Shown: positions 1 through 7,030, numbered from the stretch's first letter. The stretch is 11,061 bases of DNA from an uncultured Actinoplanes sp. (GCA_934667465.1 CAKUMG010000106.1:1-11061); one strand, 5' to 3'. Notes: generated by a model not told the origin, from the sequence alone. Translations and numbers: made by a program.

Positions 1-396
1 GCCGCCGAACACGTTGAGCCCGATCGACGACACCCCGCGGGCCCGGCACTCGTCCTCGAGCGCCCGCATGACAGCCCGGCCGTAGCCCCGGCGGCGCTGC
101 TCCTCCTCGATCACGATGTCGTAGATCCACGCTCGCAGGCCGTCCGCCTTGGTGGACAGCGCGAACCACAGCATGCCGACATCGGCGTCGCCGTCGTACG
201 CCCGGAACAGTAAGTTGTCCGCCGACGCCAGCCCGTCGGGCAGCACCCGGGCGTAGTCGTCCGCCGCCTTGCGCGCCGCATCCTCCGGCGACAGCTCCCC
301 GGAGTCCAGGATGGATCGCGCGTAGTTCTCCTCCGCGCTCTCCCGGTACCGCTTGTACTGCGCCTCGTCCATGGGCACCAACCGCACCTCAGCCAC
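1..396 (-). CDS. GNAT-family N-acetyltransferase, 3' end beyond window
   Basis: The reading frame enters at the left edge, so the C-terminus is missing; 132 residues are visible. GNAT enzymes transfer an acyl group from acyl-CoA to an amine. The acyl-CoA (P-loop) signature is present as QRRRGYGRAVM, after an aromatic beta-strand region (WIYDIVIEEEQ) and before the helix ALEDECRARG and the strand SSIGLNVFGG. The N-terminus VAEVRLVPMDEAQYKRY is typical of the family. I chose the GTG at 394-396 because GGAGG lies 6 nt upstream. An in-frame ATG at 436-438 would add 14 residues and would overlap the upstream gene's TGA by one base (TGATG), so translational coupling is possible. The substrate cannot be told. 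The gene carries the only in-frame TTA leucine codon that I noticed in the window (211-213). Confidence 0.9.
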   Translation of the reverse strand, partial: MAEVRLVPMDEAQYKRYRESAEENYARSILDSGELSPEDAARKAADDYARVLPDGLASADNLLFRAYDGDADVGMLWFALSTKADGLRAWIYDIVIEEEQRRRGYGRAVMRALEDECRARGVSSIGLNVFGG

Positions 397-402
397 CTCG
401 CG

Positions 403-407
403 CCTCC
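403..407 (-). promoter_or_regulatory. Shine-Dalgarno site of the GNAT gene
   Basis: On the minus strand GGAGG stands 6 nt before the GTG at 396. It decides this start over the ATG at 438 and the downstream GTG/ATG codons (387, 378, 372), none of which has a comparable site. Confidence 0.6.
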
Positions 408-437
408 ACCCTTTCCGCTCCGTCGTCGGTCCGTTCA

Positions 438-1322
438 TCAGCTCACGTAGGCGACGATGTCGCGCACCACCGGCCCGTACGCCTGCTCGGGCTCGGCCAC
501 CCATCCGACCACGTTCCAGGTGCCCAGCCGGTAGACCGCGGCACGCACCAGCATCTGGCCCCATCCGGCCAGATGGTCCCACCGCAGCGCCAGCTCGAAG
601 CCGTGCCCGTGCCACACCATGGCGTCCACCACGGCCACCGCCGCGGCCCACTCCGGCGGCCGCCAGTACACGGCCCAGTCGATCACCGCCGGCGCCAGCC
701 CCTCGGCGAAGAGCACGTTGCCCAGCAGATCACCGTGAACCGCCTGCTCGGCCATCACCACGGGCCGCCGCACCTCGAGCAGCCGGTCGAGCAGCACGCT
801 GGGCCGCCGCACGCCGGCATCGCCCCACGCGAGCCGCTCCCCATTCGCCCACGGATCCGCCCGCGTGTCCAGGAAGGAGGGCCGCGCGACCCCGGCCAGG
901 GCCGCGTGGAACGCCGCCCCGGTCCGCACCACCTCGTCGGCCCGCCGCTGATCGGGCACGCCCGCCACGAACCGCGTCGCCTCCCACCCGTGCGCCACCC
1001 AGTCACCGTCCGCCGCCCGCACCGCCCGCGCGACCCGGAACCCCGCCGCCTCACCGGCCCCGGCCGCCCCGTGCCCCGCCGCCTCACGCCCCTCCGCCGC
1101 GCCGAGCCTTGCCAGCACCTCGGCCCGCCACCGCACCTCGTCGTCGCCCTCCGACGGCTTCAGCACGACATCACCGGCCCGCCACGTCCCGCCCTTGCCC
1201 CCGGCCAGCCGCACCGGCTCCCCTACCGCCCCGAACGCCCGCAGCACCTCCCCGGGCGGCGGCCGCTCCACCGTCGCCCAGTCAGGGTCCCGCGGCAACG
1301 AGAAGGGAAGATCGGCAACCAT
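438..1322 (-). CDS. Aminoglycoside phosphotransferase-fold protein (TIGR02569-like)
   Basis: A 294-residue protein of the APH/choline kinase fold, resembling the actinobacterial TIGR02569 family, whose substrate is unknown. The N-terminal PPPGEVLRAFG is followed by a glycine-rich nucleotide loop and putative ATP-binding lysine (GGKGGTWRAGDVVLKP, residues 41-56). The catalytic loop is AVHGDLLGN (Asp198, Asn202) and the metal-binding aspartate is in VIDWAVYW (Asp215). Residues about 73-95 form an Ala/Gly-rich insertion. The frame is open to 1496, but the extra residues look non-coding. ATG 1322 fits the family length. ATG 1364 is the rival start and has the better ribosome site (GGAGG at 1373-1377, 8 nt away). 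The gene lies just upstream of the GNAT gene and is probably co-transcribed with it. The 196 nt upstream (1323-1518) hold nothing I recognise. Confidence 0.82.
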   Translation of the reverse strand: MVADLPFSLPRDPDWATVERPPPGEVLRAFGAVGEPVRLAGGKGGTWRAGDVVLKPSEGDDEVRWRAEVLARLGAAEGREAAGHGAAGAGEAAGFRVARAVRAADGDWVAHGWEATRFVAGVPDQRRADEVVRTGAAFHAALAGVARPSFLDTRADPWANGERLAWGDAGVRRPSVLLDRLLEVRRPVVMAEQAVHGDLLGNVLFAEGLAPAVIDWAVYWRPPEWAAAVAVVDAMVWHGHGFELALRWDHLAGWGQMLVRAAVYRLGTWNVVGWVAEPEQAYGPVVRDIVAYVS

Positions 1323-1518
1323 CCCTCGATCATGGCACCCGGCCCCGGACCAGGCCTCCCGCATCACGAGCACCTCCGCGCCAGCCACCGACCGCCTCGC
1401 CCACCGCAGTTCCTGCCCACCCACCCGCACCACAGCCCTGCCCACCCCGTCCGCGGCCGGCCCTCCCAGCGCTGCCCGGTCACTGGCCCGAGGCACCGCC
1501 CCGGACGGGCATCCGGCC

Positions 1519-2091
1519 TCACTCCCGCCCCGGTCCGCACGCGAACTCGGCGACGGTGCGCCAAGGCCGCCGGCCCGGCGTCCCGGCCATCAACCGCACC
1601 GGACCCGGCACGAACGTGATCGGCAGCCGCGCCGCGACCGCGACGCCGGCCCGATCCAGCGCGGCCCGGGCCGCGTCATGCCCGATGGTCAGGTGCGGCA
1701 CCACCTCCGCGAACTCGCCGCCGTAAGGCGCTGCAGCGGGAAACCGCCGCCAGACCGCAAGGGTCAGCTCGCGGAAGGGCTGCTCGGGCCGCGGTGCCAG
1801 CCACACCACCCGCTCGCTGAACCAGCCGACCCGGTCCAGAACGGCCCCGCACACCGGGACAGACCCGATGACCTCCCGCAGATCCGACAACACCCGGCAA
1901 TCGATCAGCTCGGGCGGCAAGAAGGGATACAGCACCGTGATGTGCGCCGGAACTCCCCACCCGGCAGCCCTATCCCACCGCGCCCGGTGCGCGCCGACAG
2001 CATCCTCAGCCTCCGGCACCGGCAGGATCAGGGCCGTCTGCGTCGGCTTCTCCACCACCTCAGTCTTTGGACTCCGGCCTCTCGCGTCCAC
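1519..2091 (-). CDS. 2H phosphoesterase / 2'-5' RNA ligase superfamily protein
   Basis: The protein has up to 190 residues and carries the two hallmark 2H motifs: HITVLYPF (His50-x-Thr52) and HLTIGH (His133-x-Thr135). In this superfamily the two histidines form the active site for making or breaking 2',3'-cyclic or 2'-5' phosphodiester bonds, usually on RNA or nucleotides. The spacing of about 80 residues and the small size match stand-alone bacterial members (LigT/YjcG-like). The true substrate is unknown. The start is uncertain: the GTG at 2091 gives the longest frame but lacks a ribosome site. GTG codons at 2058 and 2055 (VVEKPTQTALIL) begin right where the family domain starts and may be correct. 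The gene is followed after 196 nt by the phosphotransferase-fold gene on the same strand. Confidence 0.82.
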   Translation of the reverse strand: MDARGRSPKTEVVEKPTQTALILPVPEAEDAVGAHRARWDRAAGWGVPAHITVLYPFLPPELIDCRVLSDLREVIGSVPVCGAVLDRVGWFSERVVWLAPRPEQPFRELTLAVWRRFPAAAPYGGEFAEVVPHLTIGHDAARAALDRAGVAVAARLPITFVPGPVRLMAGTPGRRPWRTVAEFACGPGRE

Positions 2092-2453
2092 CTATATCGC
2101 CACGGCCCGACCCTCGAGGCGGCGTTCGATGCGCCGGCCACTCGTGGACCGCATCGCCGGCGAGTCAGCGGGCGGGTGAACTGCCGGGGCGAGCGACCGT
2201 CGCTATGCCGCCTTCCAGAGCGGGCCCGAATTGCGAGAACCAGCGCGCATCGGAGACACCGACCCGCTGGGCCGTCCGAGCACTGCCCGCTCCAGGGCTG
2301 GGGACAGCACCCAGATCGGACGGCCCGGGCCGCCGGGCTCGCAGGCCAGGGGCGCCACCCTCAATTGGCACCAGGAACCCATCCGGCTGGCGTGTCCGAG
2401 GCTCGGTCCCGGTTGAGCGAGCCGGGCGGGGCGGGTCGGCCGGGCGGGGCGGT
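2092..2453. other. 362-nt stretch without a recognisable gene
   Basis: The stretch lies between the 2H phosphoesterase start and the MFS stop. Short frames exist on both strands (for example 2231-2416 plus and 2165-2371 minus), but none has a recognisable motif, a ribosome site or coding-like composition. It should hold the 2H gene promoter. A TATAGG on the minus strand just before the GTG at 2091 is a weak candidate without a matching -35. There is a 12-bp perfect palindrome at 2321-2332 and an 18-bp-period duplication at its right end. It may be remnant DNA; I cannot assign it. Confidence 0.5.
2421..2452. repeat. Two 14-bp direct copies, 18-bp period
   Basis: The 14-mer gccgggcggggcgg occurs at 2421-2434 and again exactly at 2439-2452, immediately after the MFS stop codon (minus strand). 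It is probably a local slippage duplication with no evident function. Confidence 0.75.
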
Positions 2454-3653
2454 TCAGACGCGCAGGGACCGGCTCGTGGTGGCCGCCAGGGCGGAGACCG
2501 CGACCATGGCGGCGAAGGTCAGGACCGCCATCGGTGGATCCAGCGCGGTCACCAGGATGCCGGCCAGCAGGGGTGCCAGCGCCGCCACCGATGTCGCGAG
2601 CACGATGATCACGCTGATCACGCGGCCCTGGAGCCGGTCGGGAGTGATGGCCGCCTGGTGCCCGAAGAGGGCCGCGTTGGTGGCCGGGCCGAGCAGCATC
2701 GACAGGCCGACCGGGACTGCCGCCGCCAGGGTGCCGATGACCAGGGCGCTCATCGCCAGGAGCAGGGCTGCCGACCAGCACACCGCGCGCACCAGCAGGG
2801 ACAGGCCCAGCCGCCGGTGCAGGGCCGGGGCCAGCACCGCGCCCAGCAGGCCGCCGACCGCGATGACGGTCTCCACCGTGCCGATCACCCCCGGCGCGAC
2901 GCCGCCCGCCTGCAGGGTCACGATGACCATGAAGATCGTCCCGTGCAGCGCCAGGTTGAGCGGCGCGACCACGATCACGATCGTCCGCAGGAACGCGTTG
3001 TCCAGCACGAACCGCAGCCCCTCGGCGAGATCCGCCAGATGCCCGGTGCTCGCCGGTTGCCGCGTCTCCTGCAGCGGCCTGCGCACCAGGGCCACCCCGG
3101 CCATGGACGCCAGGAAGGTCAGCGCGTTGCCGAAGAAAGGCAACGCGTGACCGACCCCGAACAGGAGACCGCCGAGCGGCGGGCCTGCCAGCGACGTCCC
3201 GTACGAGCGGGCTTCGTTGCGGGCGACCGCCGACGGCAACTGGTGCGTGTCGACAATGCTGCGCAGGGAGGAGTGCTCCGCCGTCCCGAAGAAGGCATTG
3301 GCGACCGCACCCAGCACCACGACCAGGACGATCGAGGTCAGGGATGGCCGCCCCGCCAGCACCATCGCGCCCAGGATCACATAGCGCAGCAGCCGGGCGG
3401 CGTCGCAGACCAGCATGATCCGCCGGCGGTCGAAGCGGTCGGCGAGCACGCCGGCCGGCAGCCTGGCGAGCACCGTGACGACCAGACCGGCGGTGCCGAT
3501 CAGACCGGCGCGGACGGGCGACCCGGTCAGGGCCAGGACCAGCAACGGAACGGCCAGGCCGGAGATCGCCGTGCCGATGTCGGACAGCGACTGGCTCACC
3601 CAGAGCAGGTTGAACTCCCGATTGCGCCACAACGTCTCCGGCGCCTCGGTCAT
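2454..3653 (-). CDS. MFS transporter (MFS_3 / EntS-like exporter)
   Basis: A 399-residue integral membrane protein with alternating hydrophobic segments consistent with about 12 transmembrane helices. The opening NREFNLLWVSQSLSDIGTAI is the usual start of the MFS_3 group of proton-driven exporters (drug or siderophore efflux). The loop 2-3 signature (motif A) is visible at residues 68-78 as GVLADRFDRRR. A central loop (about 191-210) separates the two six-helix halves, and TPDRLQGRVISV matches the late conserved segment of the family. Substrate unknown. I start at ATG 3653 because the family begins there; the frame upstream (to 4097) overlaps the divergent gene. No good ribosome site is seen. 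The 160-bp divergent region to the next gene must hold both promoters. Confidence 0.9.
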   Translation of the reverse strand: MTEAPETLWRNREFNLLWVSQSLSDIGTAISGLAVPLLVLALTGSPVRAGLIGTAGLVVTVLARLPAGVLADRFDRRRIMLVCDAARLLRYVILGAMVLAGRPSLTSIVLVVVLGAVANAFFGTAEHSSLRSIVDTHQLPSAVARNEARSYGTSLAGPPLGGLLFGVGHALPFFGNALTFLASMAGVALVRRPLQETRQPASTGHLADLAEGLRFVLDNAFLRTIVIVVAPLNLALHGTIFMVIVTLQAGGVAPGVIGTVETVIAVGGLLGAVLAPALHRRLGLSLLVRAVCWSAALLLAMSALVIGTLAAAVPVGLSMLLGPATNAALFGHQAAITPDRLQGRVISVIIVLATSVAALAPLLAGILVTALDPPMAVLTFAAMVAVSALAATTSRSLRV

Positions 3654-3800
3654 CCATCGACTGTCGCCGTTCGACTCCGCTCTGTACAGGGCTCGTGCCC
3701 AGTCCCCCGCCCGCCGCCACCCGCCGGGCCTCACCGTCGCCCGGCGCAAGCACCCGGCCGGCATCTGCCGTACGGGGCCTCGCGGACACGGCTCGATCGT

Positions 3801-3806
3801 TAGCCT
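3801..3806 (+). promoter_or_regulatory. -10 box (TAGCCT) of a leaderless promoter
   Basis: TAGCCT fits TANNNT and ends 7 nt before the ATG at 3814, which puts the expected transcription start at the start codon. No ribosome site precedes this ATG. No clear -35 is visible. Confidence 0.55.
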
Positions 3807-3813
3807 TGCGGGC

Positions 3814-4437
3814 ATGGATCTGCCCGCCGCCATCGCCGACGAGCGCCGCCGCATCGCCGACCTGGTCGACTCGCTGCAGCCCGAGCAGCTCGGCACGCCG
3901 AGCCTCTGTGGTGACTGGACCGTCAAGCAGGTGGCGGGCCACCTGCTCGCCGCCGGCGACGGGAGCATGCCGCCGCTGCGCATGATCGTCCGGAACCGCT
4001 TTCGGCTGCACAAGATCAACGCAGCGCTGGCGGCGCACGTGGCGGACCGCCCGGCGCACGAGCTCGCGCAGGCGCTGCGCGACACCGCGGGCAGCACGTT
4101 CGAGGCTCCCCTGGTGGGTTATCCAGGTCAGCTGACCGACCTCCAGGTCCACGGACAAGACATGCGACGGCCGCTGGGACTGCCCCACGGGCTGCACCTC
4201 GAGCGGCTGCGGGTCTCGCTGGACTTCGTGACGGGCGGCCGGGCATACGGCTTCACGCCCCGGCGACGGCTCGCCGGGCTTCGGTTCGAGGCTTCCGATC
4301 TCCACTGGTCCTCCGGGACGGGTGAGCTGGTCGCGGGGCCGGCGGAGGCGGTGCTGCTGGCCATCTGCGGCCGGACGACGGTGCTGGGGGAGCTGGACGG
4401 TCCGGGCGTACGGGTGCTGCGGGACCGGCTGCGATGA
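3814..4437 (+). CDS. Maleylpyruvate isomerase-family (DinB/MDMPI fold) protein
   Basis: A 207-residue protein of the TIGR03083 type (maleylpyruvate isomerase N-terminal, DinB-like four-helix fold). Characterised members are metal enzymes that use mycothiol; most are unassigned. The typical opening LCGDWTVKQVAGHLLAA provides His43. The second metal site is TDLQVHGQDMRRPLGLP, with Asp109 and His113 in the E/D-x3-H position. The tail (DLHWSSGTG, GPAEAVLLAICGR, LDGPGVRVLRDRL) matches the conserved C-terminus of this group, so the protein looks complete. The leaderless promoter fixes the start at ATG 3814. It is divergent from the MFS gene and may share its regulation. The actual reaction is unknown; mycothiol-dependent transfer or isomerisation is inferred from the family only. 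Confidence 0.88.
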   Translation: MDLPAAIADERRRIADLVDSLQPEQLGTPSLCGDWTVKQVAGHLLAAGDGSMPPLRMIVRNRFRLHKINAALAAHVADRPAHELAQALRDTAGSTFEAPLVGYPGQLTDLQVHGQDMRRPLGLPHGLHLERLRVSLDFVTGGRAYGFTPRRRLAGLRFEASDLHWSSGTGELVAGPAEAVLLAICGRTTVLGELDGPGVRVLRDRLR

Positions 4438-4573
4438 GCCGAGCCGCCGGAGCCCGCCCATGATGACTCGGCCCACCGACGTTTCCGGCCTCTTCCCGGC
4501 CCGTCGTCAGGTGCCCGACACGACACGCCTCGGAGTCCGACGCGCCGATGCGAAAACTGTCGGTGGGGCGGCC

Positions 4574-4579
4574 TACGGT
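4574..4579 (+). promoter_or_regulatory. -10 box (TACGGT) of a leaderless promoter
   Basis: TACGGT matches TANNNT and ends 7 nt before the ATG at 4587, the same geometry as at 3801. There is no ribosome site before this ATG. The -35 is not obvious. Confidence 0.5.
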
Positions 4580-4586
4580 GCCCGGC

Positions 4587-5258
4587 ATGAACGCCATCGA
4601 GCACGCGCCGGAGCAAGACCGGCGCCCACACACACTGCTGGAACGGCACCTCGTCGTCGGAGCGCACACCTACCAGATCACCGCCTCCGGGACCGGTGAC
4701 GAGCAGGTTCACCTCCATCTGAGCGGCTGGGACGCCGACGGGGCGGCGGTCGGCGAGTTCAGCGGAGGGATCTCGCCGACCGACCTGCCCGCCGTCGCCG
4801 ATGCGCTCGCCTCGACCCTGGCGGGCCTCGTCGCCCTGCGCGCCGCACCGGCCCTGCCGCGGCGCCTCCAAGCGGGACGGGTGACGGGCGGCGGCACCGG
4901 CCCGGGTGCCGCACCGCGCGTCGCGGAACTGCCGAAGCGGCATCCCAACCAGGGCACCCGCTGGTCCGCCGAGGACGATGACCGCCTGCTGGCCCGCTTC
5001 CACGAGGGGGCGACGGAGCGGACGCTCATCGAGGAGTTCGGCCGCAGCAGGGGCGGCATCCGCGCCCGCCTGGAGACCCTCGGGGTGGTGGAGCCCGGCT
5101 CCACGCCGCTCTACCGGGACCGGCTGCCGGCACCGCGGACGGCCGCGATCACCGAGGCCGAGCGGCCACCGGGCACGGATGCCGCGGGCGGGCCTGAAGT
5201 GAGCCTGCGCGGCGATCACCCCGACCGGGGGCCAGCCGGGTTGAACCCAGAGGAGTAA
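4587..5258 (+). CDS. Putative DNA-binding protein with Myb/SANT-like helix-turn-helix
   Basis: The protein has 223 residues and I cannot name it. Residues about 119-168 look like a trihelical Myb/SANT-type domain: RHPNQGTRWSAEDDDRLL (acidic first helix with the Trp), a second helix around RTLIEEF, then GRSRGGIRARLETLGVV as the recognition helix. This 'G.W..EED..L ... GRS.GAI..RL..LG' pattern recurs in actinobacterial proteins of unknown role. Residues 20-85 form a separate region with strands (HLVVGAHTYQITASG, QVHLHLSGWDADG) and a helix (LPAVADALASTLAGLVAL), linked by a Gly/Ala/Pro-rich hinge. The tail (170-223) is Pro/charged and probably disordered. ATG 4587 is supported by the leaderless -10. 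A strong terminator follows 13 nt after the stop, so it appears to be a single-gene unit. Confidence 0.75.
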   Translation: MNAIEHAPEQDRRPHTLLERHLVVGAHTYQITASGTGDEQVHLHLSGWDADGAAVGEFSGGISPTDLPAVADALASTLAGLVALRAAPALPRRLQAGRVTGGGTGPGAAPRVAELPKRHPNQGTRWSAEDDDRLLARFHEGATERTLIEEFGRSRGGIRARLETLGVVEPGSTPLYRDRLPAPRTAAITEAERPPGTDAAGGPEVSLRGDHPDRGPAGLNPEE

Positions 5259-5270
5259 CGCTCGTCACCG

Positions 5271-5310
5271 CGCCCGCTCCTGAGCCGCTTCCCAGGCTCA
5301 GGAGCGGGCG
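5271..5310 (+). terminator. Factor-independent terminator, 16-bp perfect stem
   Basis: The arms 5271-5286 and 5295-5310 are perfectly complementary over 16 bp, with an 8-nt loop (gcttccca). There is no T-run, which is common in high-GC actinomycetes. It starts 13 nt after the TAA of the Myb-like gene. The stem is symmetric and could work in both directions, but there is no minus-strand gene to its right nearby. Confidence 0.85.
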
Positions 5311-5552
5311 GACAGGCGGGCGCGTGCACGGAAGGGGGCACTTCGGAAGGACATGTTCACGTTCGTGGCAGACGCTGGCGGCGCCGGCCTTCCGGGAAGA
5401 AGACTGGCATCTGTCACGGCATGATGCCGATTATCGGCAGGTGCGTCCCGGCGACGCGAGCGCGGAGCGGCGGGACGCGCAGCCGGTGCGGCCGCCATGC
5501 CGGGCATCAGGCACTCGCCCGCTGCGGCGGAAGCGACCCGGGGGGTGATGCG

Positions 5553-5846
5553 GTGGATGTGGTCATCGACGGGCGGTTCGTCCTCGATGAGACCGATCTG
5601 CACCGGCGGTTGGCGGGCGCTCTCGGCTACGGGCCGTACTACCGTCGCGATCTTGACGATCTCCGCGTCCATCTGACGGCCGGCGATCCCCGCCCGGTCC
5701 GGCTGGTGTGGACACACGTCGGCAGCATCCGTCTCGCCTTGGGCAGCGAGGCGTACGAGGAAACAGTCCGCGCTCTGCAGCAGATCGAAGCGCACGACGC
5801 CGGCCGGGACTGGAACGAACGCTTCGTGTTCCGCCTGCTGGAGTGA
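5553..5846 (+). CDS. Barstar-family protein (ribonuclease-inhibitor fold)
   Basis: A 97-residue protein that aligns with barstar along its length: VVIDGRFVLDETDLHRRLAGAL matches the first strand and helix, and GPYYRRDLDDLRVHL matches the barnase-binding helix. VRLVWTHVGSIRLALGSEAYEETVRALQQIE and the last strand RFVFRLL then follow. Barstar binds and blocks the RNase barnase in the cytoplasm. The Asp equivalent to barstar Asp35 is present (LDD), but the positions of Trp38 and Asp39 are Arg and Val, so classical barnase binding is doubtful. No RNase gene is nearby. The GTG at 5553 (GGGGGG 8 nt upstream) is chosen; GTG 5559 is also possible. The frame runs back to 5421 without family similarity. 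The 242 nt between the terminator (5310) and this gene hold nothing recognisable and should include its promoter. Confidence 0.75.
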   Translation: MDVVIDGRFVLDETDLHRRLAGALGYGPYYRRDLDDLRVHLTAGDPRPVRLVWTHVGSIRLALGSEAYEETVRALQQIEAHDAGRDWNERFVFRLLE

Positions 5847-5876
5847 GCGCCGGCGGCCCGGCGGCCAAGACCGCCC

Positions 5877-5909
5877 CGGCGGGTGGGCGCGGGTCGGCGG
5901 GTGGGCGCG
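5877..5909. repeat. Two 15-bp direct copies, 18-bp period
   Basis: The 15-mer cggcgggtgggcgcg occurs at 5877-5891 and 5895-5909. It lies between the barstar stop and the next promoter. A short stem (ggcgg/ccgcc around the loop ccaaga) just before it may be a weak terminator. Confidence 0.75.
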
Positions 5910-5948
5910 CGCTGAGATCGACGGGCGCCACCGGCAGATCGGTGACGC

Positions 5949-5954
5949 TAGCGT
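5949..5954 (+). promoter_or_regulatory. -10 box (TAGCGT) of a leaderless promoter
   Basis: TAGCGT ends 6 nt before the ATG at 5961, where the oxidoreductase family alignment begins. No ribosome site is present, so a leaderless mRNA is likely. Confidence 0.55.
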
Positions 5955-5960
5955 GACGGC

Positions 5961-6835
5961 ATGTTGCTGCGGATTTTCACAGAGCCCCAGGAGGGCGCCT
6001 CGTACGACGATCAGCTGGCGGTTGCCCGCCGCGCCGAGGAGTGCGGCTTCGACGCGTTCTTTCGCTCCGACCACTATCTGCGGCAACGGGACGGCGACGG
6101 GACGCCCGGCCCGACCGATTCGTGGCTCACCCTGGCCGGGCTGGCCCGGGAGACCCGGCGAATCCGCCTCGGCACCCTGGTCAGCTCGGCCACGTTCCGC
6201 AACCCGGCGGTCCTGGCGCTCACCGTCGCCCAGGTCGACCGGATGAGCGGGGGCCGGGCCGAGCTGGGCCTCGGCGCCGGCTGGTTCGCGGCCGAGCACG
6301 AGGCGTTCTCCCTGGACTTCCCGGATGTCGCCGGCCGCTTCGACCGGCTGGAGGAGCAGCTGGAGCTGATCACCGGCCTGTGGGACCTTCCGGCCGGTGA
6401 GCGCTACGACTTCGCCGGAAAGCACTACACGGTCACGGGCAATCCCGGGCTGCCCAAGCCGATCCAGCAGCCCCACCCATGATCATCGGCGGCACCGGCA
6501 GGAGGCGGACCCCCGCCCTGGCGGCCCGGTACGCGGCGGAATTCAACGTCGCCTTCCAGTCCGCCCCGGAGACCCTCGCGCTCTCCATGGCCCACGCGAC
6601 GATGGCCGGCCGGACGGAAGCGGAGATCAGCCGCCGCCTCGAGGCGTGGGGCGCCGACGCCGCCTGGATGCGCGAGAACGCCCTGGTCGGCACACCGGCC
6701 CAGATCGTCGACCGCCTCGGCCACTACGCCGGCGCGGGTGCGAGCCGCGCCTACCTGCAGATCAGGGACATGGCCGACCTCGACCACCTCGACCTCATCG
6801 CCGCCGAGGTGCTGCCGCACCTGAGCCGTCCGTAA
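5961..6835 (+). pseudogene. LLM-class (luciferase-like, F420-type) oxidoreductase, split by a frameshift
   Basis: Two frames together make one luciferase-like TIM-barrel oxidoreductase, a family that usually uses F420 or flavin. Frame one (5961-6482, 173 aa) has FRSDHYL, LGTLVSSATFRNPAVLA, ELGLGAGWFAAEHEAF and KPIQQPHP, then meets TGA. Frame two (6479-6835, 118 aa) starts MIIGGTGRRRTPALAARYAAEFNV, exactly the next family segment, and ends with GTPAQIVDRLGHYAGAGASRAYLQ and DLDHLDLIAAEVL. One missing base in the C-rich run at 6470-6478 explains the shift. Frame two also appears to lack about 20 residues between SAPE and TLALSMAH, where relatives carry a helix (RVRxACxxxGRDP-like), so it may be decaying. 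The stop and the new ATG overlap as ATGA, so coupled translation of a two-chain protein, or a sequencing error, remain alternatives. Confidence 0.8.
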
Positions 6836-6847
6836 CGGTCGGCATCG

Positions 6848-6872
6848 TGCGCATCAACGGGATCAATGCGCA
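6848..6872 (+). terminator. Possible terminator hairpin after the split oxidoreductase
   Basis: Arms tgcgcat (6848-6854) and atgcgca (6866-6872) pair perfectly around an 11-nt loop, 13 nt after the stop. There is no T-run and the stem is short. The remaining bases up to the tRNA include a second 7-bp inverted repeat (6977-6983 with 7000-7006) that could end tRNA transcription from the other strand. Confidence 0.35.
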
Positions 6873-7030
6873 GGATCCTGATCTTTGAAGCGCATGAAGG
6901 GCCACGAAGCGCGGCCGCGATTCCCGGGGCCGATCACGTTGGGCCGCGCCGCCGGTCCGGGGGAAGAGCTCGGAGTGTCTCGGATCTCGGACCAGCCGAC
7001 CGAGACGAGCGCATCGGTGCTGGTCACAAA

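Noticed and set aside
1323..1496. N-terminal extension of the phosphotransferase-fold protein to 1496
   Set aside because: The extra 58 residues have no family counterpart and look like translated intergenic DNA. A shorter extension to 1364 remains possible.
2231..2416. 61-residue plus-strand frame as a small gene
   Set aside because: It has no ribosome site, no leaderless -10 and no recognisable sequence; it is likely chance.
1195..3150. Long plus-strand open frame (and similar ones at 353-1726, 2067-3803 and 8845-10230)
   Set aside because: These run antisense to well-supported genes and translate to Arg/Pro/Ala/Gly-rich or Gln/Arg/Asp-rich sequence without family motifs. They result from the high GC content.
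2203..4476. 757-codon minus-strand frame across the MFS gene
   Set aside because: It is a shifted frame of the MFS gene and continues antisense through the DinB-fold gene; there is no recognisable domain.
5324..5548. 74-residue plus-strand frame before the barstar gene, as a possible toxin partner
   Set aside because: It shows no RNase or toxin motif and no good start signal; composition is not gene-like.
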